Positions 7,506 through 16,064 of a stretch of 17,967 nt of DNA are shown piece by piece. The notes beneath the pieces were generated by a model that saw only the letters and a list, made by a program, of their open reading frames with translations, did not search any database and was not told where the DNA came from. Source of the DNA: Deltaproteobacteria bacterium. Lineage in GTDB: Bacteria; Myxococcota; Myxococcia; Myxococcales; 40CM-4-68-19. Position 1 is the stretch's first letter; every line of letters starts with the position of its first letter. Location: positions 1 through 17,967 of the forward strand of contig JAFEBC010000683.1 of NCBI GenBank assembly GCA_018266095.1. Reading direction: 5' to 3'. The position numbers were made by a program, and so were the translations under genes.

Positions 7506-9002
7506 CTAGAGCTTCTTCGGCACCGCGCGCAGGCCGCTCGTCGACTCGGCGCCCGCGGCGCCGGCCTCGTGGTACTGCGCGTCCTCATTCACCTTCCACG
7601 GGTCGAGCGCGCGGTTGCCGGCGATGATGTTCTGCGCCGTGAGCATGGCGGTCATCATCGCGTGGTCCTGGTTGTTGTACTTGTGCATGCCGTTGCGGCC
7701 CACCGGGTGGAGCGTGGGGAACTTCTCTTCGAGCTCGGTGCGCACGAGCTCGACGCGCGCGGCGTAGTCGTCGTCGTAGACCGGGTACGCCTTCTGCTGG
7801 CGCACCACGCAGCCGTCGAGCACGTCGATGCCCTTGGCGAGGCCGATCTGCTCGAGCTCCTCCTTGGCCTGCGCGATGAGGTCCTCGTCCTTCGCCGTCC
7901 ACACGCCGTCGCCCTCGAAGCAGAAGTACTCGAGGCCGTAGCAGCACAGCGTCGGGTCCGGCGACATCTCCGGCGACCACGACTTGAAGTTCTGCACCCG
8001 GCCGACCTTCACCTTCGGGTCGTGGATGTAGATCCAGTTGTCGTCGAAGAGCTGGCGGTCCTTGAGGATGAGCGCGACGGTGATGAAGTCGCGGTAGCGC
8101 AGCTTGTCGGCGGCGGCGCGCGAGGCCTCCGAGACTTGCGGGCTGAGGCCGAGCGTGAGCTGGCGCAGCGGCGCTGAAGAGATGAGGTGCTCGGCGGTGA
8201 GCGTGTCGGTCTGGCCGTCCGGGCCCTTGTGCGTGACCGTCCAGCGCTTGGTGTTCGCGTCCCACGAAGCGCCCGTGACCATGCGGCCCATGGTGAGCTG
8301 CCCGCCGAGCTTCTTCATCTTCTCGGCGCAGACTTCCCAGAGCATGCCGGGGCCCTTGCGCGGGTAGCGGAAGCTGTCGATGAGCGTCTTGATCACCGCG
8401 CCGCGGTCTTCGGTCTTGGGCTTCTTCTGCGGCACGATCGCGTGCCAGATCGCGGCGCCCAAGTAGAGGCCCTTGATGCGCTGCGCGGCCCAGTCGGCGC
8501 TGATCTCCTTGCACGACATGCCCCAGACCTTCTCCGTGTACGTCTTGAAGAAGATCTCGTAGAGGCGGCGGCCGAACTGGTTCACCGTCCAGTCCTCGAA
8601 GGACTTGGGGTTGGGCGTGGGGAAGGCCTTGGCGTAGGCGTAGCTCGTGATGCAGCGCGCGGCCTCGATGGGGCCGAGCTTCTGCAGCGCCTCGAAGCCC
8701 TTGAGCGGGTACGCGAAGAAGTTGCCGCCGTAGTAGATGCGCGAGCTGCGCGGGCGCTCGAGCATGTCGTCGGGGAGGATCTCGGTCCAGAAGTCCTCGA
8801 CCTCGCGCGACTTGGAGAAGAAGCGGTGGCCGCCGATGTCGAAGTGGAAGCCCTTGTAGCGCGCGGTGCGGGAGATGCCGCCGACGTACTCGGGGTCGGC
8901 CTCGAGGACGTGCGCGGCGACTTTGGCCTTGGAGAGCAGATAGCCCGCGGTGAGGCCAGCGGGGCCGGCTCCGATGATCGCGACGCGTGTGGTGCCGGGC
9001 AA
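7506..9002 (-). CDS. FAD-dependent oxidoreductase, UDP-galactopyranose mutase-like / protoporphyrinogen-oxidase-like
   Basis: 498-residue flavoprotein of the amine-oxidase/NAD(P)-binding superfamily. The N-terminal Rossmann motif [14 protein letters not shown] (7-20) binds the FAD pyrophosphate and is followed by E34 and GGISRT. The [11 protein letters not shown] segment (54-64) is typical of oxidoreductases in this family found in glycan clusters. The C-terminus has [24 protein letters not shown], the region that closes the FAD site. I choose TTG at 9002: it has GAGG 5 nt upstream and begins 6 residues before the Rossmann strand. A TTG at 9059 would add 19 residues without a visible ribosome site. 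It is the last gene of a minus-strand group after the epimerase and a GT-C protein, separated from the latter by 151 bp. A role in converting a nucleotide or lipid-linked sugar is inferred from context; the substrate is unknown. Its stop is 4 bp from that of the convergent kinase. Confidence 0.85.
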   Translation of the reverse strand: MPGTTRVAIIGAGPAGLTAGYLLSKAKVAAHVLEADPEYVGGISRTARYKGFHFDIGGHRFFSKSREVEDFWTEILPDDMLERPRSSRIYYGGNFFAYPLKGFEALQKLGPIEAARCITSYAYAKAFPTPNPKSFEDWTVNQFGRRLYEIFFKTYTEKVWGMSCKEISADWAAQRIKGLYLGAAIWHAIVPQKKPKTEDRGAVIKTLIDSFRYPRKGPGMLWEVCAEKMKKLGGQLTMGRMVTGASWDANTKRWTVTHKGPDGQTDTLTAEHLISSAPLRQLTLGLSPQVSEASRAAADKLRYRDFITVALILKDRQLFDDNWIYIHDPKVKVGRVQNFKSWSPEMSPDPTLCCYGLEYFCFEGDGVWTAKDEDLIAQAKEELEQIGLAKGIDVLDGCVVRQQKAYPVYDDDYAARVELVRTELEEKFPTLHPVGRNGMHKYNNQDHAMMTAMLTAQNIIAGNRALDPWKVNEDAQYHEAGAAGAESTSGLRAVPKKL

Positions 9003-9153
9003 GACGTCCTCGGTGCAGAGAGAGGCGCCTGACAGAGCACGGGCGCGGGCGCTTTTCAAGGGGTGAACGCGGGGGGCCTGTGGGCGCCAGGAGGTCCTTC
9101 GCGCACACGGCGGGGCGGGCCAGGACGGGCCGTGCTCCAGCGGGCTCGCGCGC

Positions 9154-10689
9154 TCAGCGCGGGAGGGGCGTGACGCGCGCGGTGACGACGTCGAGGAGGT
9201 ACGCAGGGCGGTCGGGGTGGAGGGCCATCAGCTCGGCGTTGCGCGGGCCGCGGTCGAGGGCGCGCAGGAGCGGCGTGTGCACGAGGTCGGGATCGTTGTA
9301 GCCGAAGTCGGAGTTGAGGTCGCGGTCGGCGGGGTAGCGCAGGAACACGAGCGCGTGCTGGCTGCGCAGGGGCGCGAGCGCGGCCTCGACGGCGACGGTG
9401 AGCACGGGCGGCTCGTGCCCGCGGGTCTGCAGCCGCGAGAGCCACTGCGCGCCCTCGGTGAGCAAGAGGAGCGCGGGCAGCGAGCAGAGCGAGGTGGTGA
9501 GCAGGCGCAGCGCGCGCTGCGGTGGGCGCTGCGAGAGGCGCGCGAGGCCCTCCAGGCCGGCGGCGAGCGAGAGCACGAGCGGCGGGGCGGCCTCCAGCAT
9601 GTACATGGCGATGCGGAAGTGGAACGTCGACTGCAGGCAGAAGAAGGTCAGGCCGAAGAGCCCGACCGGCAGCCACAGCGCGCGGCTGAGGACGAGGCCG
9701 AGCAGCGCCAGCGGCCAGAGCAGGCGGGTGGGCTCGAAGGAGGCGATGACGGCGAGCCGCTGCGGGAGGGCCGCGAGCGCGACCTGCGGGGTGAAGGCGC
9801 GCCGGCCTTGCTCCATGGCCTCGAAGGTGCGGCGGTCGTGCGCGGGCACGGCGCGTTCAGGCGCGGGGGGCGCGCCCGGACCGAAGCCCGGACCGTCGCC
9901 GGGCAGGTACTGGCGCGCGTAGGTGGCCCACGGCAGCTCGGTGAACCTGCCGGTCACGTCCTTGCAGACGGCGAGCGTGAGGAGCCCCCAGAGCGCGAGC
10001 GGGGCGGCGGCGGCCAGGAGCCAGCGCAGGCGCGCGCGGCGATCGAGGCGGACCTCCGCGGTCTCGCGCAGGCCCACGAGCGTGGCGGCGCCGAGCGTGA
10101 TCATCATCGCCAGGCCGGCGAAGGGGCGGTCCCAGAAGAGCCAGCCGGCGAGGGCGGACAGGCCCGCGAGCCAGGGGGCCCGGCGTGTGCGCAGCGCGAG
10201 GGCGGCGCACGCGATCGACGCGGCGATGAGCGGCAGCGCGCTCGTCCAGGAGAGGTAGCGGCCGAAGACGGGCGCGAGGTTGTCGGACAGGAGCGGCAGG
10301 AGTCCGGCGGCGCCGGCGGCGGCGCGGTGCAGCCCGAGCGCGCGCGCGGCGCAGTAGAGGAGGGCGCAGAAGAGCCCGAGGCCGAGCGCGGGGCCGAGCC
10401 AGGGGACGCCCAGGATCACGAAGGGCATCAGGTAGAGCGCGTGGCCCGGGAGGTACTTGGCCGCGTAGCGCGGCACCACCAGCACGTGCGCCGCCTCGAA
10501 GAACTCGGGCAGCTCCGGCGAGGGCATCGACACGTGGCCGCTCGCCAGCATCTTCGCCTGCAAGAGGTACGCGAACTCGTCGTGGATGACGGGCTGGCCC
10601 TGCCGCGAGGGCGTGAGGATGAGCGCGGTGCCCTCGGCCGTGCCCAGCGCGAGCAGGAGCGCGAACGCGGCGAGGTCGACCTTCCTCAC
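9154..10689 (-). CDS. Polytopic GT-C (GT39/ArnT-like) membrane protein, copy A
   Basis: 511-residue integral membrane protein with about ten hydrophobic segments and a periplasmic-type C-terminal tail of about 80 residues. TM1 is followed by an outward loop with [14 protein letters not shown]; the D37-E38 pair corresponds to the Asp-Glu motif of ArnT and protein mannosyltransferases, which use polyprenyl-phosphate sugars. It shares [15 protein letters not shown] and the C-terminal [16 protein letters not shown] pattern with the protein at 12519-14213, showing that the two are paralogues. GTG at 10689 overlaps the epimerase stop by 4 bp (GTGA), indicating translational coupling. The upstream extension of the frame lies inside the epimerase gene and is not real. 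Acceptor and sugar cannot be told from sequence. Confidence 0.82.
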   Translation of the reverse strand: MRKVDLAAFALLLALGTAEGTALILTPSRQGQPVIHDEFAYLLQAKMLASGHVSMPSPELPEFFEAAHVLVVPRYAAKYLPGHALYLMPFVILGVPWLGPALGLGLFCALLYCAARALGLHRAAAGAAGLLPLLSDNLAPVFGRYLSWTSALPLIAASIACAALALRTRRAPWLAGLSALAGWLFWDRPFAGLAMMITLGAATLVGLRETAEVRLDRRARLRWLLAAAAPLALWGLLTLAVCKDVTGRFTELPWATYARQYLPGDGPGFGPGAPPAPERAVPAHDRRTFEAMEQGRRAFTPQVALAALPQRLAVIASFEPTRLLWPLALLGLVLSRALWLPVGLFGLTFFCLQSTFHFRIAMYMLEAAPPLVLSLAAGLEGLARLSQRPPQRALRLLTTSLCSLPALLLLTEGAQWLSRLQTRGHEPPVLTVAVEAALAPLRSQHALVFLRYPADRDLNSDFGYNDPDLVHTPLLRALDRGPRNAELMALHPDRPAYLLDVVTARVTPLPR

Positions 10690-11723
10690 GAGAGCCACTT
10701 GAGCAGGCGGATCACGCCCATCGACGCGGCCTGCCGGTGCGCGGACACGTCGGTGCGGCCTTCGATCTCCGCGCGGTTCTTCCGGTAGTACTCGTACGCG
10801 CGCAGGAGCATGTCCTCGTTGGTGAGCGTGGGGCGCCAGCCGAGGGCGGCCTTGATGCGGCTCGTGTCGAAGACGAAGTCCTCGGCGATCATCCGGTATT
10901 GGTAGGGCCCGAGCGGCGACATCTTGAGCGCGTACGCGAGCTTCATGCCGAGGATGGCCGGGCCGCGAGGGAGCGACGCCACGCGGGCGCCTGTCTGCGC
11001 GCGCGCGATCACCGAGCGGTACACGTCGGCCATCGACTTCACGTCGTCGCTGCCCACGTTGAACACGTGCGAGCCGGACTTGCCCAGCGCGAGCGTGCAG
11101 GCCTCCGCGAGATCGCCCGCGGCGCACCACTGGTAGACGTTCTTGCCGCCGCCGACGACCCAGACCTTGCGGCCCTCGTCGATGAACTCGAACAGGATGG
11201 CCAAGAGGCCCAGCCGGCCGGCCTCGATGATGGTGGGCGTGCGGATGACGGTGACGTCGGTGTCGCCGGTGAACTCGCGGAGGATCTTCTCGCCCTCCCA
11301 CTTGGAGCGGCCGTAGATCTCGACCGGCGCGGGCGCGTCGTCCTCGGTGACGGGGCGGCCGTGGTTCTGCGCCCAGAGGCAGTTCGAGCTGATGGAGACG
11401 AGCTTGGGGATCTTGGCGGACTTGGCGAGCGCGGCCACGTTGCGCGTGCCGTCCACGTTCGAGGTCCAGAGGAAGTTCTCGTCCTTCACCGCGTGCGCGA
11501 GGACGGCGGCGCAGTGGAAGATGGCGTCGAACCGGTGCTCGGCGGCGAGCTTCTCGAGCAGCTTCACGTCGCGGATGTCGCCGCGGATCGAGGTGAGGCG
11601 CTCGTGCGTCTGCTCGTCGGGCTGGAGGTCGATGTTGACCACGCGGTGGCCTGCGTCGAGCAGCTTGCGCTGCAGGATGCCGCCGAAGAAGCCGGAGCCG
11701 CCGGTGACGAGGAAGGTGGACAT
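10686..11723 (-). CDS. NAD-dependent epimerase/dehydratase (extended SDR)
   Basis: 345-residue cytoplasmic extended short-chain dehydrogenase/reductase. The NAD-binding motif TGGSGFFGG is at 7-15, an acidic residue ending the second strand (NIDLQ, D32) favours NAD, and GDIRD follows near 48. The catalytic set is S112 or S113 (ISSN) with Y137 and K141 (YGRSKWEGEK). Family members epimerise, dehydrate or reduce nucleotide sugars, or act on sterol-like substrates; the choice here is open. ATG at 11723 starts directly at the first strand; the ribosome site is weak. It is the first gene of the minus-strand operon, coupled by a 4-bp overlap to the GT-C gene, and diverges from the GT2 gene across 46 bp. 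Supply of a nucleotide-sugar precursor to the neighbouring transferases is the likely job. Confidence 0.9.
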   Translation of the reverse strand: MSTFLVTGGSGFFGGILQRKLLDAGHRVVNIDLQPDEQTHERLTSIRGDIRDVKLLEKLAAEHRFDAIFHCAAVLAHAVKDENFLWTSNVDGTRNVAALAKSAKIPKLVSISSNCLWAQNHGRPVTEDDAPAPVEIYGRSKWEGEKILREFTGDTDVTVIRTPTIIEAGRLGLLAILFEFIDEGRKVWVVGGGKNVYQWCAAGDLAEACTLALGKSGSHVFNVGSDDVKSMADVYRSVIARAQTGARVASLPRGPAILGMKLAYALKMSPLGPYQYRMIAEDFVFDTSRIKAALGWRPTLTNEDMLLRAYEYYRKNRAEIEGRTDVSAHRQAASMGVIRLLKWLS

Positions 11724-11769
11724 GTCGCGGACAATTGATGCGCGTCCGCCCGGCTGACGCAAGCGCGGA

Positions 11770-12522
11770 ATGCTTGCGGGGCGTCTGAGCCTCGGGCTAG
11801 ACAAGGGCGTGCTCCCCCGCGCGTCGATCGTGGTGCCCTGCTACAACGAGGCGGCCAACCTCCCGCAGCTCCTGGCGCGCTTCGAGGCGGTGCGCACCCC
11901 CGACGCTGCTTGGGAGCTCATCCTCGTCGACAACGGCAGCGTAGACGCCACGGCCCAGGTGCTGCAGGAGCTGATCACGCCCGCGCGCGCGGAGTGGGTG
12001 CGCGTCGAGCGAGTGACCCCGCCGAACGTGGGCTACGGACACGGGATCATGACCGGCCTGCGCGCGGCGCGCGGCGACCTGTTGGCGTGGACGCACGCCG
12101 ATGGCCAGACGCCGCCGGCCGACGTGGTGCGCGCGCTGACCTTGCTCGAGGCGTCGCCCGCGAACACGCTGGTCAAGGGGCGCCGGCGCGGCCGCAAGCC
12201 GGGCGACGCGCTGTTCACGTTCTGCATGACGCTGGCGGCGCTGCCGCTCCTGCGCGGGGCCTACCCCGACGTGAACGGCCAGCCCAAGGCGTTCCGGCGC
12301 GCGCTGCTCGAGCGGGCCAAGGCGCCGCCCGACGACCTCTCGCTCGACCTGTACTTCCTCTGGCTCTCGCGCAGGCTGGGGTGGCGTTGGGAGACGTTCG
12401 ATGTGCACTTCGGCGCGCGGCTGCACGGCGAGTCGAAGTGGGCGTTCAACTGGCGCTCCAAGCTGCGGAACATCCTGCGCACGGTGCGCTACATGTGGAA
12501 GCTGTCGTGGTCGGCGCCGTGA
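11770..12522 (+). CDS. Glycosyltransferase family 2, polyprenyl-phosphate sugar synthase-like
   Basis: 250-residue GT-A fold transferase without transmembrane segments. It shows SIVVPCYNEAANL (19-31), ILVDNGSVDAT (51-61) with nucleotide-binding D54, and HADGQTPP (109-116), the metal-site motif typical of Dpm1-like enzymes that put a sugar on a polyprenyl phosphate. VNGQPKAFRR and LSLDLYFLWLSRR also fit this group. The start is uncertain: ATG at 11770 is used, but GTG at 11809 would begin just before the conserved strand and suit the family better; neither has a convincing ribosome site. The gene is followed, with a 4-bp GTGA overlap, by a GT-C membrane protein. Such a pair suggests this enzyme makes the lipid-linked donor and the partner transfers it on the outer face. 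Confidence 0.88.
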   Translation: MLAGRLSLGLDKGVLPRASIVVPCYNEAANLPQLLARFEAVRTPDAAWELILVDNGSVDATAQVLQELITPARAEWVRVERVTPPNVGYGHGIMTGLRAARGDLLAWTHADGQTPPADVVRALTLLEASPANTLVKGRRRGRKPGDALFTFCMTLAALPLLRGAYPDVNGQPKAFRRALLERAKAPPDDLSLDLYFLWLSRRLGWRWETFDVHFGARLHGESKWAFNWRSKLRNILRTVRYMWKLSWSAP

Positions 12523-14213
12523 GGCGCGGCGATCTCGCGCTCGCGGGTGCGCTGGCTGTGCTCGGAGTGACGCTCGCGCTCTGGCAGGGCGTGCTGCCGC
12601 GCGCGGGGCTGCGGACGATGATCGACGAGCACGCCTACGAGCTGCAGGCGCGCACGCTCCTCTCCGGCCGGCTGTCGCTGCCCGCCCCCGCGCTGCCCGA
12701 GTTCTTCGAGGCCCCGCAGATCCTGGTCGAGCCGGTGTACGCCGCCAAGTACCTCCCCGGAAACGCGCTCTTCCTCGCGCCGGGCGTGGCCGTGGGCGTA
12801 CCGCTCCTGATGCCGCTGCTCGCGCTCGCGCTCGTGTGCGCGCTCCTCACGCTGCTCCTGCGGCGCTTCGGCCAGCCCAGGTGGGTCGCGGCCGCGGGCG
12901 CGCTGGTGTTCGCGGTGAGCGACGAGACGATGACCGAGTTCCCGACCCTGCTCTCGCACGCGGCGTCGACCTCGCTGGCGGTGCTGGCGGTGCTGCTCAT
13001 GGTGGCGCTGCACGAGCGGCGCGACGCGCGGCTCTGCGCGCTCCTGGGTGCGGCGGCGGGGCTGTCGGGCGCGGTGCGGCCGTTCTCGGGCGTGGCGCTG
13101 ACGCTGGCCGCCGGGGTGACGCTCCTGTCGGTGCGCGCCTCGTGGCGCGAGTGGCTGGCGTTGGCCGCGCCGCTCGCGCTCTGCGGCGTGGCGCTGCTCG
13201 CCTTCAACCACGCCATCACCGGACACGCGCTGGTGGACCCGTGGCGTCTGTGGGCCCAGCAGTACGCGCCGTGGGACGGTCCGGGCGTGGGCCCTCTGCG
13301 CACCACCGCGCCGGCCCGCGCGGTGCCCGATCACCTCGCGCCGCTCCTCACCGAGTACCGCAACTCTCGCCTGCGCTACATGCCCGGGAACCTGCTCGCC
13401 GCCTGGCTCGTGCGCGCGCGGCTGGCGATGACCATCCTGCCGTCGCCGTTCCTCGTCCTCCTCTGTCCGCTCGGGCGCGCCGCCGCGCTGCGCGAGGGGC
13501 TGCTCGGTCCGCTCGTGTTCGCCGTGGCGCTGGCGCTGCTGCAGCTCCTGCACCACTTCTTCCTGCGCGTGTACTGGCTCGACGTGCTGCCGCTCCTGGC
13601 CATCCTCGTGGCGCTGGGGCTCGCGCGCTGCTGGACTTGGGTGCAGCCTGGCGGCCTCGCCGACACCAGGCCTCGGCGCGCGCTCGCGTACGCCGCGCTG
13701 TCGGCCGCCGCGATGCTCGCGCTGTACGTGTTCGAGTTCGACATCGATCCGCTGGGGCCGTCGGCGCTGGTGATCCTCGGCCTCCTCTCGCTCGCGGCGG
13801 CCGCGCGGCGTTCGCTGGCGACGCCGCAGCTCGCGCGGGGCTGCCTGGCCGCGCTCGCGCTCGTGCTCCTGGTCAAGTGCGCCCGCGACGTGCACGCCGA
13901 CGTGGAGAGCGAGCACCGCGAGGACGCGCAGAACCTCGAGCAGTTCGCGCGCTTCGAGGCGGCCGCCAGTGAGGTGAAGGCGCGCCACGGCATCCTCTTC
14001 ATCCGCTACGGCGCGAACGCCCACAAGCTGTTCCGCATGGCCACGCCGGGCCTGGGCGTCTCGGATCCGCCCCTCATCCTCGCCCTCGATCGCGGCGACG
14101 ACGACCAGCGCCTGATGGCCCTGTTCCCCGGCCGGCCCGCCTTCCGCTACGACGTGGCCACGCGCGCGCTCGCCGCCATCCCGCCCGCGCCGCTCACAGC
14201 TCCTCGGCCTTGA
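12519..14213 (+). CDS. Polytopic GT-C (GT39/ArnT-like) membrane protein, copy B
   Basis: 564-residue integral membrane protein with about ten to twelve hydrophobic segments. The first outward loop has MIDEHAYELQARTLLSG with D36-E37 matching the Asp-Glu motif of ArnT-type enzymes, then [23 protein letters not shown]. The soluble C-terminal tail has HGILFIRYG and ALDRGDDDQRLMALFPGRPAF. All these blocks recur in the protein at 9154-10689. GTG at 12519 overlaps the GT2 stop codon (GTGA), so the two are translationally coupled; other in-frame GTG codons lie just upstream. It probably transfers the sugar loaded by the GT2 onto a lipid, glycan or protein outside the cytoplasmic membrane. Its last 20 bp overlap tail-to-tail with the convergent acyl-CoA dehydrogenase. 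Confidence 0.84.
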   Translation: MRRGDLALAGALAVLGVTLALWQGVLPRAGLRTMIDEHAYELQARTLLSGRLSLPAPALPEFFEAPQILVEPVYAAKYLPGNALFLAPGVAVGVPLLMPLLALALVCALLTLLLRRFGQPRWVAAAGALVFAVSDETMTEFPTLLSHAASTSLAVLAVLLMVALHERRDARLCALLGAAAGLSGAVRPFSGVALTLAAGVTLLSVRASWREWLALAAPLALCGVALLAFNHAITGHALVDPWRLWAQQYAPWDGPGVGPLRTTAPARAVPDHLAPLLTEYRNSRLRYMPGNLLAAWLVRARLAMTILPSPFLVLLCPLGRAAALREGLLGPLVFAVALALLQLLHHFFLRVYWLDVLPLLAILVALGLARCWTWVQPGGLADTRPRRALAYAALSAAAMLALYVFEFDIDPLGPSALVILGLLSLAAAARRSLATPQLARGCLAALALVLLVKCARDVHADVESEHREDAQNLEQFARFEAAASEVKARHGILFIRYGANAHKLFRMATPGLGVSDPPLILALDRGDDDQRLMALFPGRPAFRYDVATRALAAIPPAPLTAPRP

Positions 14214-16026
14214 CGTCCTCGTACGAGCGCTCGCCGCTCTGGCACAGCGCCGCGAGCTGCGCCACGCGCGGGAGCTCAGCGGCGAACCAGTACGCGCAGG
14301 CCGCCTTCTTGCCGCGATAGAAGGCCTGGTTGTCCTCGCCGCGCGCGCCCTTGGCCAGCGCCTCCGTGGCCACCGTCGCCTGCAGCAGCCACTGCCAGGC
14401 GATGACCACGATCGAGAACAGCTCGAGGTAGTCGGCCGAGTGCCGCATCATGCCGTCGCGGTCGCCCGACAGGCCGAGCGAGCCCAGCTCCATCGTCAGC
14501 GCGCCCACCGCCGCGATCGCCTGCTGCAGCGCGTCCGCGTTGGCCTTCAGCGCCTCATCGCCCGTCGCGATCGCGCGCTCACACACGTTGCCCAGCTCGG
14601 CCGCCAGCGCCTGCAGGCTCGCGCCGCCGCCCTCGACCACCTTGCGGCCCAGGAGGTCCAGGCCCTGGATGGTGGTCGTGCCCTCGTGGAGGGTGTTGAG
14701 CTTCTGGTCGCGCAGCCACGACTCCGGCAGGTACTCGCTGGTGTAGCCGTAGCCGCCGTGGATCTGCAGCGCCAGCGCGTTGGCCTCGAAGCCCTTCTCG
14801 GCCGGGAAGGTCTTGGCCACAGGCGTGAGCAGGTCGAGCAGCTTGTGCCGCGCGGTGCGCACGTCCTCGTCGGTGGCCCGCAGCGCGTCGTCGGCCGCGC
14901 GCGCGCACCAGGCGATGAGCGAGAGCCCGCCCTCCACGATGGCCTTCTGCCGCAAGAGCATGCGGCGCACGTCGGCGTGCTGCACGATGGGGATCTGCGG
15001 CGCCTTCAGATCGCGCGAGGCCAGCGGGCGTCCCTGTGGGCGCGTCTTGGCGTACTCGAGCGATTCGTGGAACGCCGCCGACGCCGTGGCCACGCCATTC
15101 AGGCCGACCATCAGGCGCGCCTCGTTCATCATCTGGAACATGTACGAGAGGCCGCGGTTGGGCTCGCCCACCAGCCACCCGCGGCAGTCCCCACGCTCGC
15201 CGAAGTTGAGCGCGATGGAGGGCAGCCCGCGCCAGCCCAGCTTGTGGAACACGCCGGCGCTGGTGCAGTCGTTGTCCACGAGCGGCAACGTCTCCGCGTC
15301 GAGATCCGCGCCCTCGGCCGGGCGCTTCTTGGGCACGCAGAACAGCGAGATTCCCTTGGTGCCCGCAGGCGCGCCCTCGATGCGGGCCAGCGCGAGGTGC
15401 ACGATGTTCTCGCCGAAGTCGTGGTCGCCGCCGCTGATGAAGACCTTGTTGCCTGAGAGCAGGTAGTGCCCGTCGGCCGTCGGGCGCGCCTTGGTCTGCA
15501 CGTCGCTCAGGGACGACCCGGCCTGCGGCTCGGTGAGCGCCATGGTGCCCGTCCAGCGCCCGTCATACATGCGCCTCATGTACGTGCGCTTGAGCTGCTC
15601 TGTGCCGAAGGCCTCGATGAGGTGCGCCGAGCCGATGGTCAGGCCCAGGAACCGGAACGGCGGCGGGGTCGGGGGGATGAGGGACGCGTTGGTGAGCGTG
15701 GTCACGAGCAGCGGCAACTGCTGCCCGCCGACCTCTGCGGGGCGCGTGGCCGTGGTCAGGCCCAGCTCGGCGAACTGCGCGTAGATCTCGCGCATGGCCG
15801 GGTGCACGTGGACCTGGCCGTCCTTGAGCTGCGTCTGCGCCTCGTCCATCGGCTTGTACGCGGGCCAGAGCACCTCGCGCGCCAGCTTGCGCGCCGACGA
15901 GAGCGCCAGCTCGAAGGTCTCCTTCGAGTGGTCCGCGAAGTACGGGTACGCGAGCAGCTCCTCGGCGCGCAGGACCTCGTGCAGGAGGAAGTCGACGTTG
16001 CGATCGGAGATGAGGGGGTTCGCCAT
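14194..16026 (-). CDS. Acyl-CoA dehydrogenase, FadE5-like with C-terminal extension
   Basis: 610-residue flavoenzyme catalysing the first, FAD-dependent step of fatty-acyl-CoA beta-oxidation. The N-terminal helical domain is followed by [14 protein letters not shown] (162-175) and FISGGDHD (196-203) of the FAD-binding middle domain. The C-terminal catalytic domain has [14 protein letters not shown] (422-435) and [18 protein letters not shown], in which E448 is the expected catalytic base. A C-terminal extension of about 130 residues, absent from the usual 380-residue enzymes, matches the 600-residue FadE5-type group that handles a wide range of chain lengths. ATG at 16026 is used because [19 protein letters not shown] is the typical N-terminus; the ribosome site is weak (GAGAAAG). 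It lies 38 bp after the membrane-protein gene on the same strand, so the two may be co-transcribed. Electron transfer to ETF is expected from the family, not seen here. Confidence 0.94.
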   Translation of the reverse strand: MANPLISDRNVDFLLHEVLRAEELLAYPYFADHSKETFELALSSARKLAREVLWPAYKPMDEAQTQLKDGQVHVHPAMREIYAQFAELGLTTATRPAEVGGQQLPLLVTTLTNASLIPPTPPPFRFLGLTIGSAHLIEAFGTEQLKRTYMRRMYDGRWTGTMALTEPQAGSSLSDVQTKARPTADGHYLLSGNKVFISGGDHDFGENIVHLALARIEGAPAGTKGISLFCVPKKRPAEGADLDAETLPLVDNDCTSAGVFHKLGWRGLPSIALNFGERGDCRGWLVGEPNRGLSYMFQMMNEARLMVGLNGVATASAAFHESLEYAKTRPQGRPLASRDLKAPQIPIVQHADVRRMLLRQKAIVEGGLSLIAWCARAADDALRATDEDVRTARHKLLDLLTPVAKTFPAEKGFEANALALQIHGGYGYTSEYLPESWLRDQKLNTLHEGTTTIQGLDLLGRKVVEGGGASLQALAAELGNVCERAIATGDEALKANADALQQAIAAVGALTMELGSLGLSGDRDGMMRHSADYLELFSIVVIAWQWLLQATVATEALAKGARGEDNQAFYRGKKAACAYWFAAELPRVAQLAALCQSGERSYEDVKAEEL

Positions 16027-16064
16027 CCGCGCTTTCTCGCAGGGGTCACGGCCGCGCGCAACCG

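Noticed and set aside
9003..9153. Possible terminator or promoter in the 151-bp gap before the flavoprotein gene
   Set aside because: A CACGGC/GCCGTG stem has a 17-nt loop and no T tract, and no convincing promoter elements were seen.
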